Below, one piece after another: positions 6,429-13,764 of a DNA stretch of 15,058 nucleotides; position 1 is the first letter of the stretch, and each line of letters opens with the position of its first letter. Made by a program: the position numbers and the translations under genes. The notes under the pieces are model-generated. The model was given only the letters and a program-made list of their open reading frames with translations. It ran no database searches and was not told the origin of the DNA. Origin of the DNA: an uncultured Christensenella sp. (lineage in GTDB: Bacteria; Bacillota; Clostridia; Christensenellales; UBA1242); contig CASFMG010000033.1 in the NCBI GenBank assembly GCA_949295755.1, positions 1-15,058 of the forward strand. Reading direction: 5' to 3'.

Positions 6429-8729
6429 TTATCTAGCAAATATTTTTGCAACAACAATAGTCATATCGTCAAGAGCCGTTTGATGATTATTTTCAAGAGC
6501 CTTATCCATAAGAATATCTGCAACTTCTTGTGGATTTAGTGAATTTATGTTGTTTACAAAATCAGTCATTTCTTCATCGCTTGCAAAACTATCGGTTACG
6601 CCGTCAGTACATATCACAATCATATCGCCACTGTGGAGCATTGTTGTTTTTATTGTTGGCGAAGCATTTGATATTATTCCAAGAGGAAGTGCATTGCATT
6701 CTATCACGCTTATGGTGTCGCCGTGTTTTATAAAACCATTTGTTGCACCTAGTTTAACAAAATCTGCACTGCCGTTTTTTAAGTCTATTATTGCCATATC
6801 TAAACACGAAAACACATCAGTACTTCCAAGCGACAAAAATTTGTTTACACTTGAAAGTATAATATCGCTTTCAAATCCTGCTTTATAAAAATTTTCAACC
6901 AGTGATATCGCTGTTTGACTGGTTCGTTCTGCCTTTTCTCCACTACCCATTCCATCACAAAGCGCCATTAAAATTTTTCCATCTTCAATTCTTATAATTG
7001 AATAACTATCCCCGCTTTTTGTTGATGAAGATTTTGTATGTGCACTCGTTCCAAAAATAATGTCGTATTTGGGTGCAGTTTTTAAGTTTAAAATTTGCCA
7101 ACCTGCGTGAGCACTTGATTCATCTGTTTCGACAAGCATTTTTGTTTTACAAACTTTTGAAACTATATTATTTATTTTGCTCTTTAAACTATCTTCTTTT
7201 CTAACTTCCAAAACACAAGAAACAACATTTTGATTATCGTGATAAACAATAGCATCACTACATATTATGTCGTTGTATACAAGTTCATCAATTATTTCTT
7301 TTTCTAAGCCATTGTCAAAAACAACATTTTTACCAACATCTTTTGCAAGGTCTTTTAATACATTGCTTACTCCATACAATTGCTCACTTATCAAAACTTT
7401 GCTTGCATCAATACTCCCCAAAAGTGAAGCATAACTTTTGTATTGTTCTATTAAATCGTTTATTGTGTAAACGAGTTGATTGACTTTAAAACATCTGCCT
7501 GTTAACACACTGGGAATGTCTAATAATGTTATTCTGCCCTTTTCAAAAGCAATATTCGATAATGTGGACATAATTGAATTTGTTTCATCTCCATAAATTT
7601 TGTGACATCTATTTTTTTCTGGACAAGAAGCACAAAGTTTACTCTTTATTTCAGTTACCAAAAGTGATTTTAACTCGTTTTCACTTTCTTTGCCTTTTAT
7701 CATACTTCTAAATACTTTATCCATTTCTCCAAATACTTGCGAAAGTTTTAAAAGTCGTTTATGTATGTTGTCTCGATTTCTGTTTATTATTGTTTCTAAA
7801 CTTCTATTAACAAAACTTGAATTATAGTTTTCTGTAAGTGCTTGATAATACGATTGTGGAATACATAGAGCAATAAGCCCGCTGATTAAACACGGCAAAA
7901 AGGTTATAAATGATGTTGTATAATAAAAGTTAAAATAATACACACACATAAGTTCGGTAACTATTAAACTTAAAATTGCAAAAATTCTATGTCTACCCCT
8001 AAAACACGAACACACAAGCCACCATATTATTATTGGTGCAACTAAATAAGGATTATTGTCGTAAAGTAAAGTCCCAGCAGAAAATACCATTGTGAGCAGT
8101 GCACTTTCTAGTATTGGTAAAATAAGAGTGGAAAAAATCACAACAAATGCTAAAAACAATTTCGCAAAATCAAAATCAAACAGTGTTATTGCTCTAAATC
8201 CGCAAGTTAAACTTGCAAAAAACGCACCAAGACATATTGTTTGAATAAGTGTAAACTTTCGTGTTATACCCCTAACAATTAAACTTTCAAAAACCTTCAT
8301 ACACGCAAACATATATAAAAGTCCAAACACAAGTTCAACACATACAATCCACCAAATAGTTCCACTATATATTTTTAAAAAAACGCTAACTGCTTGACTA
8401 AGTAGAGCATACAAAAGCATAAGCATTGGTTTTATTGGTTTTTTAAGTTTAAGATGAACACCATAAATTAGCATCATAACTAAACAAGTGGCAATAGCAG
8501 AATATAAATCGTATAAAACAAAATTGTTTAAATAACTTGATGCAATGTATAGTGGCGATAAAATTAAAATGTTTTGATTACACCAAATAAGAGCAAAATA
8601 AATACCAAAACCGAAAGGACTAATCACTCCATTTATTTGTGCTTTTTGTAATAAATAAAAAACTATAAAAAATAAAACATATTTGCAAAATAAAAATAGT
8701 TTATTTTCTTGACTTGATACTTTTTCCAT
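6429..8729 (-). CDS. spoIIE: Stage II sporulation protein E, membrane PP2C phosphatase
   Basis: SpoIIE dephosphorylates SpoIIAA at the sporulation septum, which releases sigma F in the forespore; it also helps form the polar septum with FtsZ. The 766-aa protein is slightly shorter than the B. subtilis one. Residues about 10-295 hold around ten hydrophobic segments, matching the membrane domain. The central region carries the family's cysteine motif CASCPEKNRC. The C-terminal PP2C domain has SGDSYS (Asp574), ALCDGMGSGEKA (Asp592, metal ligand) and CTDGVTD (Asp709, Asp712). The ATG at 8729 is preceded by GAGGTGAT at good spacing. sigH lies upstream in the same direction, but a terminator and repeat copy B intervene, so spoIIE should have its own promoter. 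In Bacillus that promoter depends on Spo0A; here only a weak 0A-like box is seen. Confidence 0.96.
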   Translation of the reverse strand: MEKVSSQENKLFLFCKYVLFFIVFYLLQKAQINGVISPFGFGIYFALIWCNQNILILSPLYIASSYLNNFVLYDLYSAIATCLVMMLIYGVHLKLKKPIKPMLMLLYALLSQAVSVFLKIYSGTIWWIVCVELVFGLLYMFACMKVFESLIVRGITRKFTLIQTICLGAFFASLTCGFRAITLFDFDFAKLFLAFVVIFSTLILPILESALLTMVFSAGTLLYDNNPYLVAPIIIWWLVCSCFRGRHRIFAILSLIVTELMCVYYFNFYYTTSFITFLPCLISGLIALCIPQSYYQALTENYNSSFVNRSLETIINRNRDNIHKRLLKLSQVFGEMDKVFRSMIKGKESENELKSLLVTEIKSKLCASCPEKNRCHKIYGDETNSIMSTLSNIAFEKGRITLLDIPSVLTGRCFKVNQLVYTINDLIEQYKSYASLLGSIDASKVLISEQLYGVSNVLKDLAKDVGKNVVFDNGLEKEIIDELVYNDIICSDAIVYHDNQNVVSCVLEVRKEDSLKSKINNIVSKVCKTKMLVETDESSAHAGWQILNLKTAPKYDIIFGTSAHTKSSSTKSGDSYSIIRIEDGKILMALCDGMGSGEKAERTSQTAISLVENFYKAGFESDIILSSVNKFLSLGSTDVFSCLDMAIIDLKNGSADFVKLGATNGFIKHGDTISVIECNALPLGIISNASPTIKTTMLHSGDMIVICTDGVTDSFASDEEMTDFVNNINSLNPQEVADILMDKALENNHQTALDDMTIVVAKIFAR

Positions 8730-8804
8730 AAATCACCTCGACTTTATAATAAAGGTGAATTATAAAAAAATGTTAAAAATAATTTATAATTTATATTACA
8801 TTTT

Positions 8805-8811
8805 TGTCGTA
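8805..8811 (+). promoter_or_regulatory. Weak Spo0A-box-like heptamer upstream of spoIIE
   Basis: TGTCGTA matches 6 of 7 bases of the Spo0A box core TGTCGAA, within TTTTTGTCGTAAAA. It lies 76 bp upstream of the spoIIE start. A TATAAT on the minus strand at 8759-8764 could be the -10, but no convincing -35 was found. Established knowledge is that spoIIE is Spo0A-activated in Bacillus; the site here is only suggestive. Confidence 0.25.
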
Positions 8812-8878
8812 AAATAAAACTAATTTAATATTCTATTTTTTTATACATTTTTTGCATAACAATATTTGAATAAAAAAC

Positions 8879-8902
8879 AAAAAAAGCGAATTATAATCGC
8901 TT
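8879..8902 (-). terminator. Left copy of duplicated stem, sigH terminator with U-tract
   Basis: On the minus strand AAGCGATTATAATTCGCTT (8902 down to 8884) is followed by five more T residues. The stem is 6 bp with a 7-nt loop. This is the copy that retains the U-run for leftward transcription from sigH, after the transcript has crossed repeat copy B. Confidence 0.75.
8884..8902. repeat. Left flanking direct repeat of copy B (19 bp)
   Basis: AAGCGAATTATAATCGCTT, identical to 9172-9190 and unrelated to the flanking repeat of copy A. Confidence 0.9.
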
Positions 8903-9171
8903 CAGTGTGTAGACAAATAAATCAGACTGCCTAAAAACAAGTGAGGCGAGGCTCATAAAATGCCCAAAAGCAGGAGTTTAGTTACCTAAATGACTTCGTC
9001 GAAATTATCGCTTATATTTATTTGCTCTCGCAAATTTTAACTTATCGCTCCATTTCTCCTCTCCCCAAAAAATTCTTTGAACTTTTCGGGGTCCCCACAT
9101 TGCATTTTGCAGTAAACAAAGCAAGAAAAATTTTACAAAAATTTTCGTTCACGTAGTTTTTCGACAGTCTG
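8903..9171 (+). mobile_element. Non-autonomous terminator-targeting repeat, copy B (269 bp)
   Basis: It is in the same orientation as copy A. The left block (8903-8995, 93 bp) differs from copy A at 4 positions and the right block (9105-9171, 67 bp) at about 5. The core (8996-9104, 109 bp) has no counterpart in copy A, whose core is 11 bp. The inverted repeat near the ends is TCAGACTGCCTAAAAAC (8922-8938) against GTTTTTCGACAGTCTGA (9156-9172), with two mismatches. The core contains the hairpin ATTTGCTCTCGCAAAT and a CCCC...GGGG pairing. In copy B the right arm of copy A's long internal stem is absent. No protein is encoded. Relative to sigH the element lies in antisense, whereas copy A is sense to scfB, so orientation relative to the gene is not fixed. 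Confidence 0.8.
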
Positions 9172-9190
9172 AAGCGAATTATAATCGCTT
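9172..9190. repeat. Right flanking direct repeat of copy B (19 bp)
   Basis: AAGCGAATTATAATCGCTT. Its last base (9190) is the final base of the sigH stop codon, so the duplicated target reaches into, but does not alter, the gene. This copy has no U-tract on the minus strand because the repeat begins immediately. Confidence 0.9.
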
Positions 9191-9792
9191 TACTTTTTTA
9201 AAAATCTTAATTTATGTCTTATTCTCGAAAGTGCATTATCTATACTTTTATTTGTTAAATTTAATTTTTGTGCAATTTGTGTATAAGAATATCCTTGTAA
9301 ATATAAAACTAACACATCTAGTTCAAACTTAGATAAACATTGTTTTATTTTTTGCTTTATAATTTGCAATTTTTCACTTTCAATTAGTTTTTCATCTGGA
9401 GACAAACTATTTGACGGAATAATTAAAGTTATTTCATCGTCATCTTCATTTTGTTTTTTTACACCACCCTGATTAGTTAATGAAATACTATTGTTTAATA
9501 TTTGATTTTTCTTTCTGTTTGCTGTTTTTACTGCTGTTTGAACATTTCTTGTTATACAAGTTGTTGCAAAAGTTGAAAAACTGGCTTTGTTCGTTTTATC
9601 ATAACCAATATATGCTTTATATAATCCAATCATTGCTTCTTGCAGTAAATCTTCATACTCTGCACCAACCAAAAAATAACTTCGTGCTATTTTACTTGCA
9701 AGCAGTTTATATTTATCCAGTAAAAAATCTAATGCCAACTCATTGCCATTTTTTGCTAAATCAATTAGTTCTTCATCTGTTAAATTTTCCAT
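9190..9792 (-). CDS. sigH: RNA polymerase sigma factor, SigH (Spo0H) type
   Basis: This 200-aa sigma-70 family protein should direct transition-phase and early sporulation transcription. Region 2 includes LLDKYKLLASKIARSYFLVGAEYEDLLQEAMIGLYKAYIGYD and SFSTFATTCITRNVQTAVKTANRKK, closely resembling B. subtilis SigH (RSYFLIGAD...QEGMIGLYKA...CVTRQ...KTATRQK). Region 4 holds the helix-turn-helix, YSYTQIAQKLNLTNKSIDNALSRIRHKL. A linker at about 115-140 is acidic and lineage-specific (QNEDDDEI). The ATG lies 2 nt after the rlmB stop, and the Shine-Dalgarno AAAGG is within the last rlmB codons, implying translational coupling. The mrnC-rlmB-sigH order supports the assignment; the yacP gene found between rlmB and sigH in Bacillus is absent here. 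The terminator follows directly after the stop and is interrupted by repeat copy B. Confidence 0.93.
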   Translation of the reverse strand: MENLTDEELIDLAKNGNELALDFLLDKYKLLASKIARSYFLVGAEYEDLLQEAMIGLYKAYIGYDKTNKASFSTFATTCITRNVQTAVKTANRKKNQILNNSISLTNQGGVKKQNEDDDEITLIIPSNSLSPDEKLIESEKLQIIKQKIKQCLSKFELDVLVLYLQGYSYTQIAQKLNLTNKSIDNALSRIRHKLRFLKK

Positions 9793-9794
9793 TT

Positions 9795-10514
9795 TTACCT
9801 TTGTTTTAAAATTTCATATACTGCAATAGAACAGGCAACACTCGCATTTAGACTGTTTATTTTTCCCTTTTGTGGAAGAGATATAATTTCATCACAATTT
9901 TCTTTAACAAGTCTACTTATTCCAAAACCTTCACTTCCCACAACAAGTGCTATGCTTCCACTTAAATTTGTTTTATATATGTCTTTTCCACCAAGTTCAA
10001 GTCCATACACCCAAACATTGTTATTTTTTAAATATTGTATTGTGTTATTTAAGTTTGTTACACTTGCAACCAACATATTGAGAGTTGCACCTGCACTTGT
10101 TTTTATAACAGTGTCGTTAACTTGGCAAGACCTATGTTTTGGAATAATAATCCCGTGAACACCAGCACATTCACAAGTCCTTATTATTGCTCCCATATTG
10201 TGAGGGTCTTCTATTCCGTCTAATATTATAATAAAAGGACTTTCGCCTTTCTCTTCTGCCTTTTTTAATATTTCTTCAACATCACAATAAACAAAATCTA
10301 CCGTATCGCACAAAAAACCTTGATGTCTTTTTGTTATACTTTTTTTATCAAGCACTTCTTTTTTAACAAAATCTATTCTTATTTTTTTGTTTTTTGCAAG
10401 TGCAATAATTTGATTACTAACATTGTCTTTTAAATTGTTTTCAACATAGAGTTTATTTATTGTTGCCCCACTGTTTATGAGTTCTCTTACTGCATTTTTC
10501 CCTTCTACTATCAT
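9795..10514 (-). CDS. rlmB: 23S rRNA (guanosine-2'-O)-methyltransferase, RlmB/TrmH family
   Basis: This 239-aa SPOUT methyltransferase probably 2'-O-methylates a guanosine of 23S rRNA using SAM; close paralogues act on tRNA, so the substrate is inferred. The N-terminal L30e-like substrate-binding domain begins MIVEGKNAVRELI. The catalytic SpoU domain has motif 1 ILDGIEDPHNMGAIIRTCECAG (Asn and Arg in the active site), motif 2 VVGSEGFGISRLV and motif 3 INSLNASVACSIAVYE, which forms the trefoil knot. The ATG at 10514 lies 1 nt after the mrnC stop, with AAAGGAAA as Shine-Dalgarno in the end of mrnC. It is the middle gene of the mrnC-rlmB-sigH operon. Confidence 0.93.
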   Translation of the reverse strand: MIVEGKNAVRELINSGATINKLYVENNLKDNVSNQIIALAKNKKIRIDFVKKEVLDKKSITKRHQGFLCDTVDFVYCDVEEILKKAEEKGESPFIIILDGIEDPHNMGAIIRTCECAGVHGIIIPKHRSCQVNDTVIKTSAGATLNMLVASVTNLNNTIQYLKNNNVWVYGLELGGKDIYKTNLSGSIALVVGSEGFGISRLVKENCDEIISLPQKGKINSLNASVACSIAVYEILKQR

Positions 10515-10515
10515 T

Positions 10516-10935
10516 TTATTTCCTTTCTTCTATTGATATTTGCAAAATTTCTTCTAATCGTTTTCTATCCCGATTCAAATATAAATATCCAACAAGTGCT
10601 TCAAAGCAGGTTGCTTTTTTATAATCAACCAAATTGGCGTTTTTTGATGTGTGATGATTTTTTGTGTTTCTTGTTCTTCTTACAATTTCTTTTTCTTTAT
10701 CGGTTAGCATTGGTTCTAATTTATCAAGAACCTTACTTTGAGTTTTTGCCCTACACAAAAAATTACAAGATTTGTTATAGTCATTTAATTTTTGTACATC
10801 TTCGTTTATAACATTTTCCCTAACAAATAATGTATGTACGCTGTCTCCAACAAAGGCTAGCACTAGTGGATTTATTTGCTCTAATTTATTTTGTGTATTT
10901 TTTATTTTAATTTCCATATTTTTTAAAAACTTCAT
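10516..10935 (-). CDS. mrnC: Mini-ribonuclease III
   Basis: This 139-aa catalytic-domain-only RNase III cleaves the double-stranded stalk of the 23S rRNA precursor during ribosome maturation and, unlike full RNase III, lacks a dsRNA-binding domain. The motif NPLVLAFVGDSVHTLFVRE contains the conserved Asp; RRTRNTKNHHTSKNANLVDYKKATCFEALVGYLYL contains the second acidic site (EALVG). The length is typical. The ATG at 10935 has no clear Shine-Dalgarno; a second in-frame ATG at 10917 also lacks one. A consensus promoter ends 19 nt before the first ATG, so the leader is only about 12 nt. It is first in the operon with rlmB and sigH, linking an rRNA-processing enzyme, an rRNA methylase and a sigma factor. 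Confidence 0.92.
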   Translation of the reverse strand: MKFLKNMEIKIKNTQNKLEQINPLVLAFVGDSVHTLFVRENVINEDVQKLNDYNKSCNFLCRAKTQSKVLDKLEPMLTDKEKEIVRRTRNTKNHHTSKNANLVDYKKATCFEALVGYLYLNRDRKRLEEILQISIEERK

Positions 10936-10954
10936 ATCAAATTATTACTTAGAA

Positions 10955-10983
10955 AGTATATATTGTATAATTTATAATGTCAA
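10955..10983 (-). promoter_or_regulatory. Consensus sigma-A promoter of mrnC-rlmB-sigH
   Basis: On the minus strand TTGACA (10978-10983), exactly 17 bp, then TATACT (10955-10960). It is the best -35/-10 pair in the window. It lies about 25 bp from the first DnaA-box-like sequence, so DnaA bound at the cluster could influence it. Confidence 0.75.
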
Positions 10984-11006
10984 TCATCTAAATAAAGTAT
11001 AAAAAG

Positions 11007-11209
11007 TTATAAACATAAATGTGAAAAAGTTATCCACATTTCCACATTTGCATATTTATTCATTTTGGTCTTTATTTATAAATTTTTATCGTATTTTGGT
11101 TAAAAGTGGATAAAATTTAACAAGTTATCCACATTTCCACATATTGTTATTTGTTTATAACTATTTTTAATATATTTTAATACTCTATTTTTTTTGCTAT
11201 TGTGTATAA
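11007..11209. other. DnaA-box cluster (origin-like or regulatory)
   Basis: Three perfect DnaA boxes (TTATNCACA): TTATCCACA at 11030-11038 and 11125-11133 (plus) and TTATACACA at 11201-11209 (minus). Three more match 8 of 9: TTATAAACA at 11007-11015 (plus) and 11152-11160 (minus), and TTATCCACT at 11105-11113 (minus). Each plus-strand perfect box is followed at an 8-bp offset by ATTTCCACA (7 of 9; 11038-11046 and 11133-11141), giving a 21-bp perfect direct repeat (11027-11047 and 11122-11142) 95 bp apart. The spacer is non-coding and extremely AT-rich to 11337. No dnaA, dnaN, rpmH or gidA gene is in view. It may be a replication origin, a DnaA-titrating site, or a DnaA-controlled promoter region. 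Confidence 0.7.
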
Positions 11210-11337
11210 CTTTGTTGATATATTAGGCATAACTTTTGTAAGTATGTTTTATTTGTTGTTTTTTTTCTTTGATATGTTATATTGAATATTTTTAAAATGT
11301 ATAAACTATGCATAGATATTTGTTGAATTATGTTTAT
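11210..11337. other. AT-rich non-coding spacer beside the DnaA boxes
   Basis: Almost entirely A/T with long T-runs. The only structure seen is the 10-bp palindrome CTATGCATAG near 11307-11316. No convincing terminator follows the antiporter gene that ends here. It could serve as an unwinding region if the neighbouring cluster is an origin. Confidence 0.35.
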
Positions 11338-12303
11338 TTATAAAAATTTAAAGATTGCATTTGAAATTAAATATATTAAATATACTCCATATATACACAA
11401 AAAAACTATTCCTTGCCAACGATATGTTTTTCTTTTTGCAAGTATTGGAATAACTAAAATTAAAGTTAAAATTAAACACAATGGTAAACTAATAAATGCT
11501 GTTTCTTTTGATATTGGCATACCTTCATTATAGGCAATAAGTCTTGGTATTGCTAAAACCAATGTAAAGTTAAGTATATTTGCACCAATAATATTTCCAA
11601 TGGCTAAATCTGGCACATTCTTTTTTATTGCCGTTAGCATTGTTGTCAGTTCTGGCAAACTTGTTCCTATTGCAATAATTGTTAGTCCAATAAACTGTTC
11701 ATTAACACCTATTGCTTTTGCCAAAAATTCAACTTTGTCCACAAGTAGATATGCCCCTCCACCTAATGCACAAGCACCTAGCAAAAATAATATTATTACT
11801 AGCCACAAAGGTTTTTGATTTTCGTCCTCTTCTTTTTTGTTTGTTTTATAATAGAGTTTGGCATCAATATAGTTAAACACAAAAAAGAAAATTGTTACAA
11901 CAAGCAAAACTATTGCTTGCCATACATATATTTGATAAAAAAAACCACATATTGTTATAAAAATACAAACAAAAATTAAAAGATAGTACTTTAACGCACC
12001 GCTTTTATTTAGTTTTGATTGCATAAATAAAAAGCCAATACCACAAATAAGACTTATATTACAAATTGCAGAGCCAACAGCATTTCCAACTGCCAAATCC
12101 GTTGTTTTGTCAACACTGGAAAAAATGGATATCAAAAGTTCACCAAGAGTTGTTGCTAAACTTACAAATGTTGCTCCAAAAGCGATTTCAGGAATGTGTA
12201 ATCTTTTAGCGAGTGAAGATGATGATGAAACAAAAACATTCCCACCTTTAACAACAAGAAAAATTGCAATTGCTAATATTAACACCGATACTGCTATTTC
12301 CAT
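11338..12303 (-). CDS. Ca2+/Na+ antiporter-like membrane protein (CaCA superfamily)
   Basis: This 321-aa protein has about ten hydrophobic segments and the internal duplication of the Ca2+:cation antiporter family. The second alpha repeat is canonical, GLTIIAIGTSLPELTTMLTA then DLAIGNIIGANILN. The first is FGATFVSLATTLGELLISIF then DLAVGNAVGSAICN, where the usual G-T-S-L-P-E is A-T-T-L-G-E; the glutamate is kept. A charged cytoplasmic loop (YYKTNKKEEDENQK) separates the halves. It probably exports Ca2+ or another cation against a Na+ or H+ gradient; specificity is not determined. It starts 21 bp after the SGNH hydrolase stop. The nearest Shine-Dalgarno-like AAAGG is about 14 nt from the ATG, unusually far. 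It is probably the last gene of the uvrC-SGNH-antiporter string. Confidence 0.88.
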   Translation of the reverse strand: MEIAVSVLILAIAIFLVVKGGNVFVSSSSSLAKRLHIPEIAFGATFVSLATTLGELLISIFSSVDKTTDLAVGNAVGSAICNISLICGIGFLFMQSKLNKSGALKYYLLIFVCIFITICGFFYQIYVWQAIVLLVVTIFFFVFNYIDAKLYYKTNKKEEDENQKPLWLVIILFLLGACALGGGAYLLVDKVEFLAKAIGVNEQFIGLTIIAIGTSLPELTTMLTAIKKNVPDLAIGNIIGANILNFTLVLAIPRLIAYNEGMPISKETAFISLPLCLILTLILVIPILAKRKTYRWQGIVFLCIYGVYLIYLISNAIFKFL

Positions 12304-12324
12304 AATTATATTTTTTACCTTTGA

Positions 12325-13758
12325 TTACATTTTATTACTTTTTTTTACACTTTTTATTATTACAAAAACAACAAGACAACTAGCAACCATTCCCACACAA
12401 ACAAGTGTTATAATAAAAATATTTTCGTTGTTGTTTTGTGGCAGTTGTGTTGGTTCTTCGTCTTGATTGGATTGCGTGTTATCTTGTGCTTGATAATTAT
12501 ATTCAATTTGATTACTTTGACCTACTTTGACATTATTTTCAAATATTTCTATATACATACTGCCTTTACCATCAATTTCTTTTGCTTTAACACAAAATCT
12601 ATATTCTTGCGTTTCTTTTAAAAGTGTTAAATTGTTATTTATATTTTTATACAATTTAAAAACATAATTTGAAGTTCCACCTACTTTTATAATTGAAAAA
12701 AATATTTCTTGTTCATCATTGTTAATTTCTAATATATCAGTCTCTAGATTGAGTTTAAACACAGCAAAATTTTGTTTATGACAATTTGCAATAACTTCTT
12801 GTCCCATTTTTGTTGGATGTGGGTCAGAGCATTGCATAAGAGTGGAAAATAAATTTGAAAAATTCATATTTTCCCAATCTATACTTTCAAAAAGTTCTTT
12901 TGTGATTGTCATTTTTGACAAATCTGCATTTACATATGTTTTATATTCTTCTTTTGAAAATGTTTCAAACAATTTGTAAATATCGACCACTATAACATTA
13001 TCACTTGCACTTTGTCTAATTATATCATTAACTTTTTCAAGATATTTTATAGTTGTTGAAAGAACTTCTTGAAAAGTTTGGTCTAGTGCCGACAAAAGAG
13101 ATTTAACCACTAAATTATTTTGAGCATTTTGAGTATCAACATTTATATCATTAAAAGTTACATATTTGTATGGATTATAAATTGTCATTGCTATCACTTT
13201 TGTATCGTTCTTTTGAGTAAATGCCGGCAAAATGTAATTGTTGTAATCACTTTGAAAAGTTTCAACACTTTGTTGAAGTAAAGGTTCATATTCTGATATT
13301 TGCATTTCGCCTTTTAATAATTTTTCTAAGTTGGCAGAAGCAACAGAGAGTATATTGTTTGCGCCAATACAAAGTGTAAAAATATTTGTGCTCATAAAAT
13401 CATCATAGTCTTGTGCCGTTTTATTTATATAAGGCAATATATCTTCCACAAGTTGACTAGATGTATCTCCAGAAACAGCATAACTCTTAATCTCCCCGCC
13501 AAAAGTTTCAAGATATTCTTGCATAAAAACATTTGGATAACTCTCTGTAGTGATTAAACTTGTTTTATTTACGTAATCATTATATCCATCAAGCCCATAA
13601 CCCGCCGAAATAGAATCTCCATATGCTCTAACTTTTAGATTATTGTAATTTGAATATATTTGTGCCATTGCATTTTGTTCACAAAAAAAACTAGGCATAA
13701 TAAATACATTAAAAACCATTAACAAAATTAAAATCATTAAACTTGTATATTTTTTCAT
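12325..13758 (-). CDS. Secreted, membrane-anchored SGNH/GDSL hydrolase
   Basis: This 477-aa extracytoplasmic esterase or lipase-like protein has an unidentified substrate. A signal peptide or N-terminal anchor spans residues 1-32 (KKYTSLMILILLMVFNVFIM). SGNH blocks are visible: AYGDSISAGYG (Ser49 nucleophile), AVSGDTSSQL (Gly97), IGANN (Asn134) and SDPHPTKMG (Asp312, His314). A beta-rich domain follows at about 345-422 (VFKLY, YRFCVKAKE), perhaps Ig-like. A Gln/Asn-rich linker (424-445) leads to a transmembrane helix (446-469) and a short basic tail, so the catalytic domain should be tethered outside the cell. Candidate substrates are acyl or acetyl groups on cell-wall glycans or lipids. It is 36 bp from uvrC but has its own extended -10 promoter, 6 nt before the ATG, and no Shine-Dalgarno. 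Confidence 0.9.
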   Translation of the reverse strand: MKKYTSLMILILLMVFNVFIMPSFFCEQNAMAQIYSNYNNLKVRAYGDSISAGYGLDGYNDYVNKTSLITTESYPNVFMQEYLETFGGEIKSYAVSGDTSSQLVEDILPYINKTAQDYDDFMSTNIFTLCIGANNILSVASANLEKLLKGEMQISEYEPLLQQSVETFQSDYNNYILPAFTQKNDTKVIAMTIYNPYKYVTFNDINVDTQNAQNNLVVKSLLSALDQTFQEVLSTTIKYLEKVNDIIRQSASDNVIVVDIYKLFETFSKEEYKTYVNADLSKMTITKELFESIDWENMNFSNLFSTLMQCSDPHPTKMGQEVIANCHKQNFAVFKLNLETDILEINNDEQEIFFSIIKVGGTSNYVFKLYKNINNNLTLLKETQEYRFCVKAKEIDGKGSMYIEIFENNVKVGQSNQIEYNYQAQDNTQSNQDEEPTQLPQNNNENIFIITLVCVGMVASCLVVFVIIKSVKKSNKM

Positions 13759-13764
13759 AGTTTT

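Noticed and set aside
6547..6888. 113-aa plus-strand ORF opposite spoIIE, and the 119-aa plus-strand ORF at 12107-12466
   Set aside because: They are antisense shadows of spoIIE and of the antiporter/SGNH genes; their composition mirrors the real genes and they lack ribosome-binding sites.
8903..9171. Group IIC intron remnant, because such introns insert after terminator stems and the repeat starts near GTGTG
   Set aside because: Group II introns do not duplicate the target, and no domain V-like hairpin or reverse transcriptase is present; the flanking direct repeats point to a transposition-like event.
9480..9809. 109-aa plus-strand ORF opposite sigH
   Set aside because: It is the complement of the well-supported sigH frame, with no start signals or recognisable domain.
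11330..11533. 67-aa plus-strand ORF beginning in the AT-rich spacer
   Set aside because: It overlaps the antiporter C-terminus in antisense and has no ribosome-binding site.
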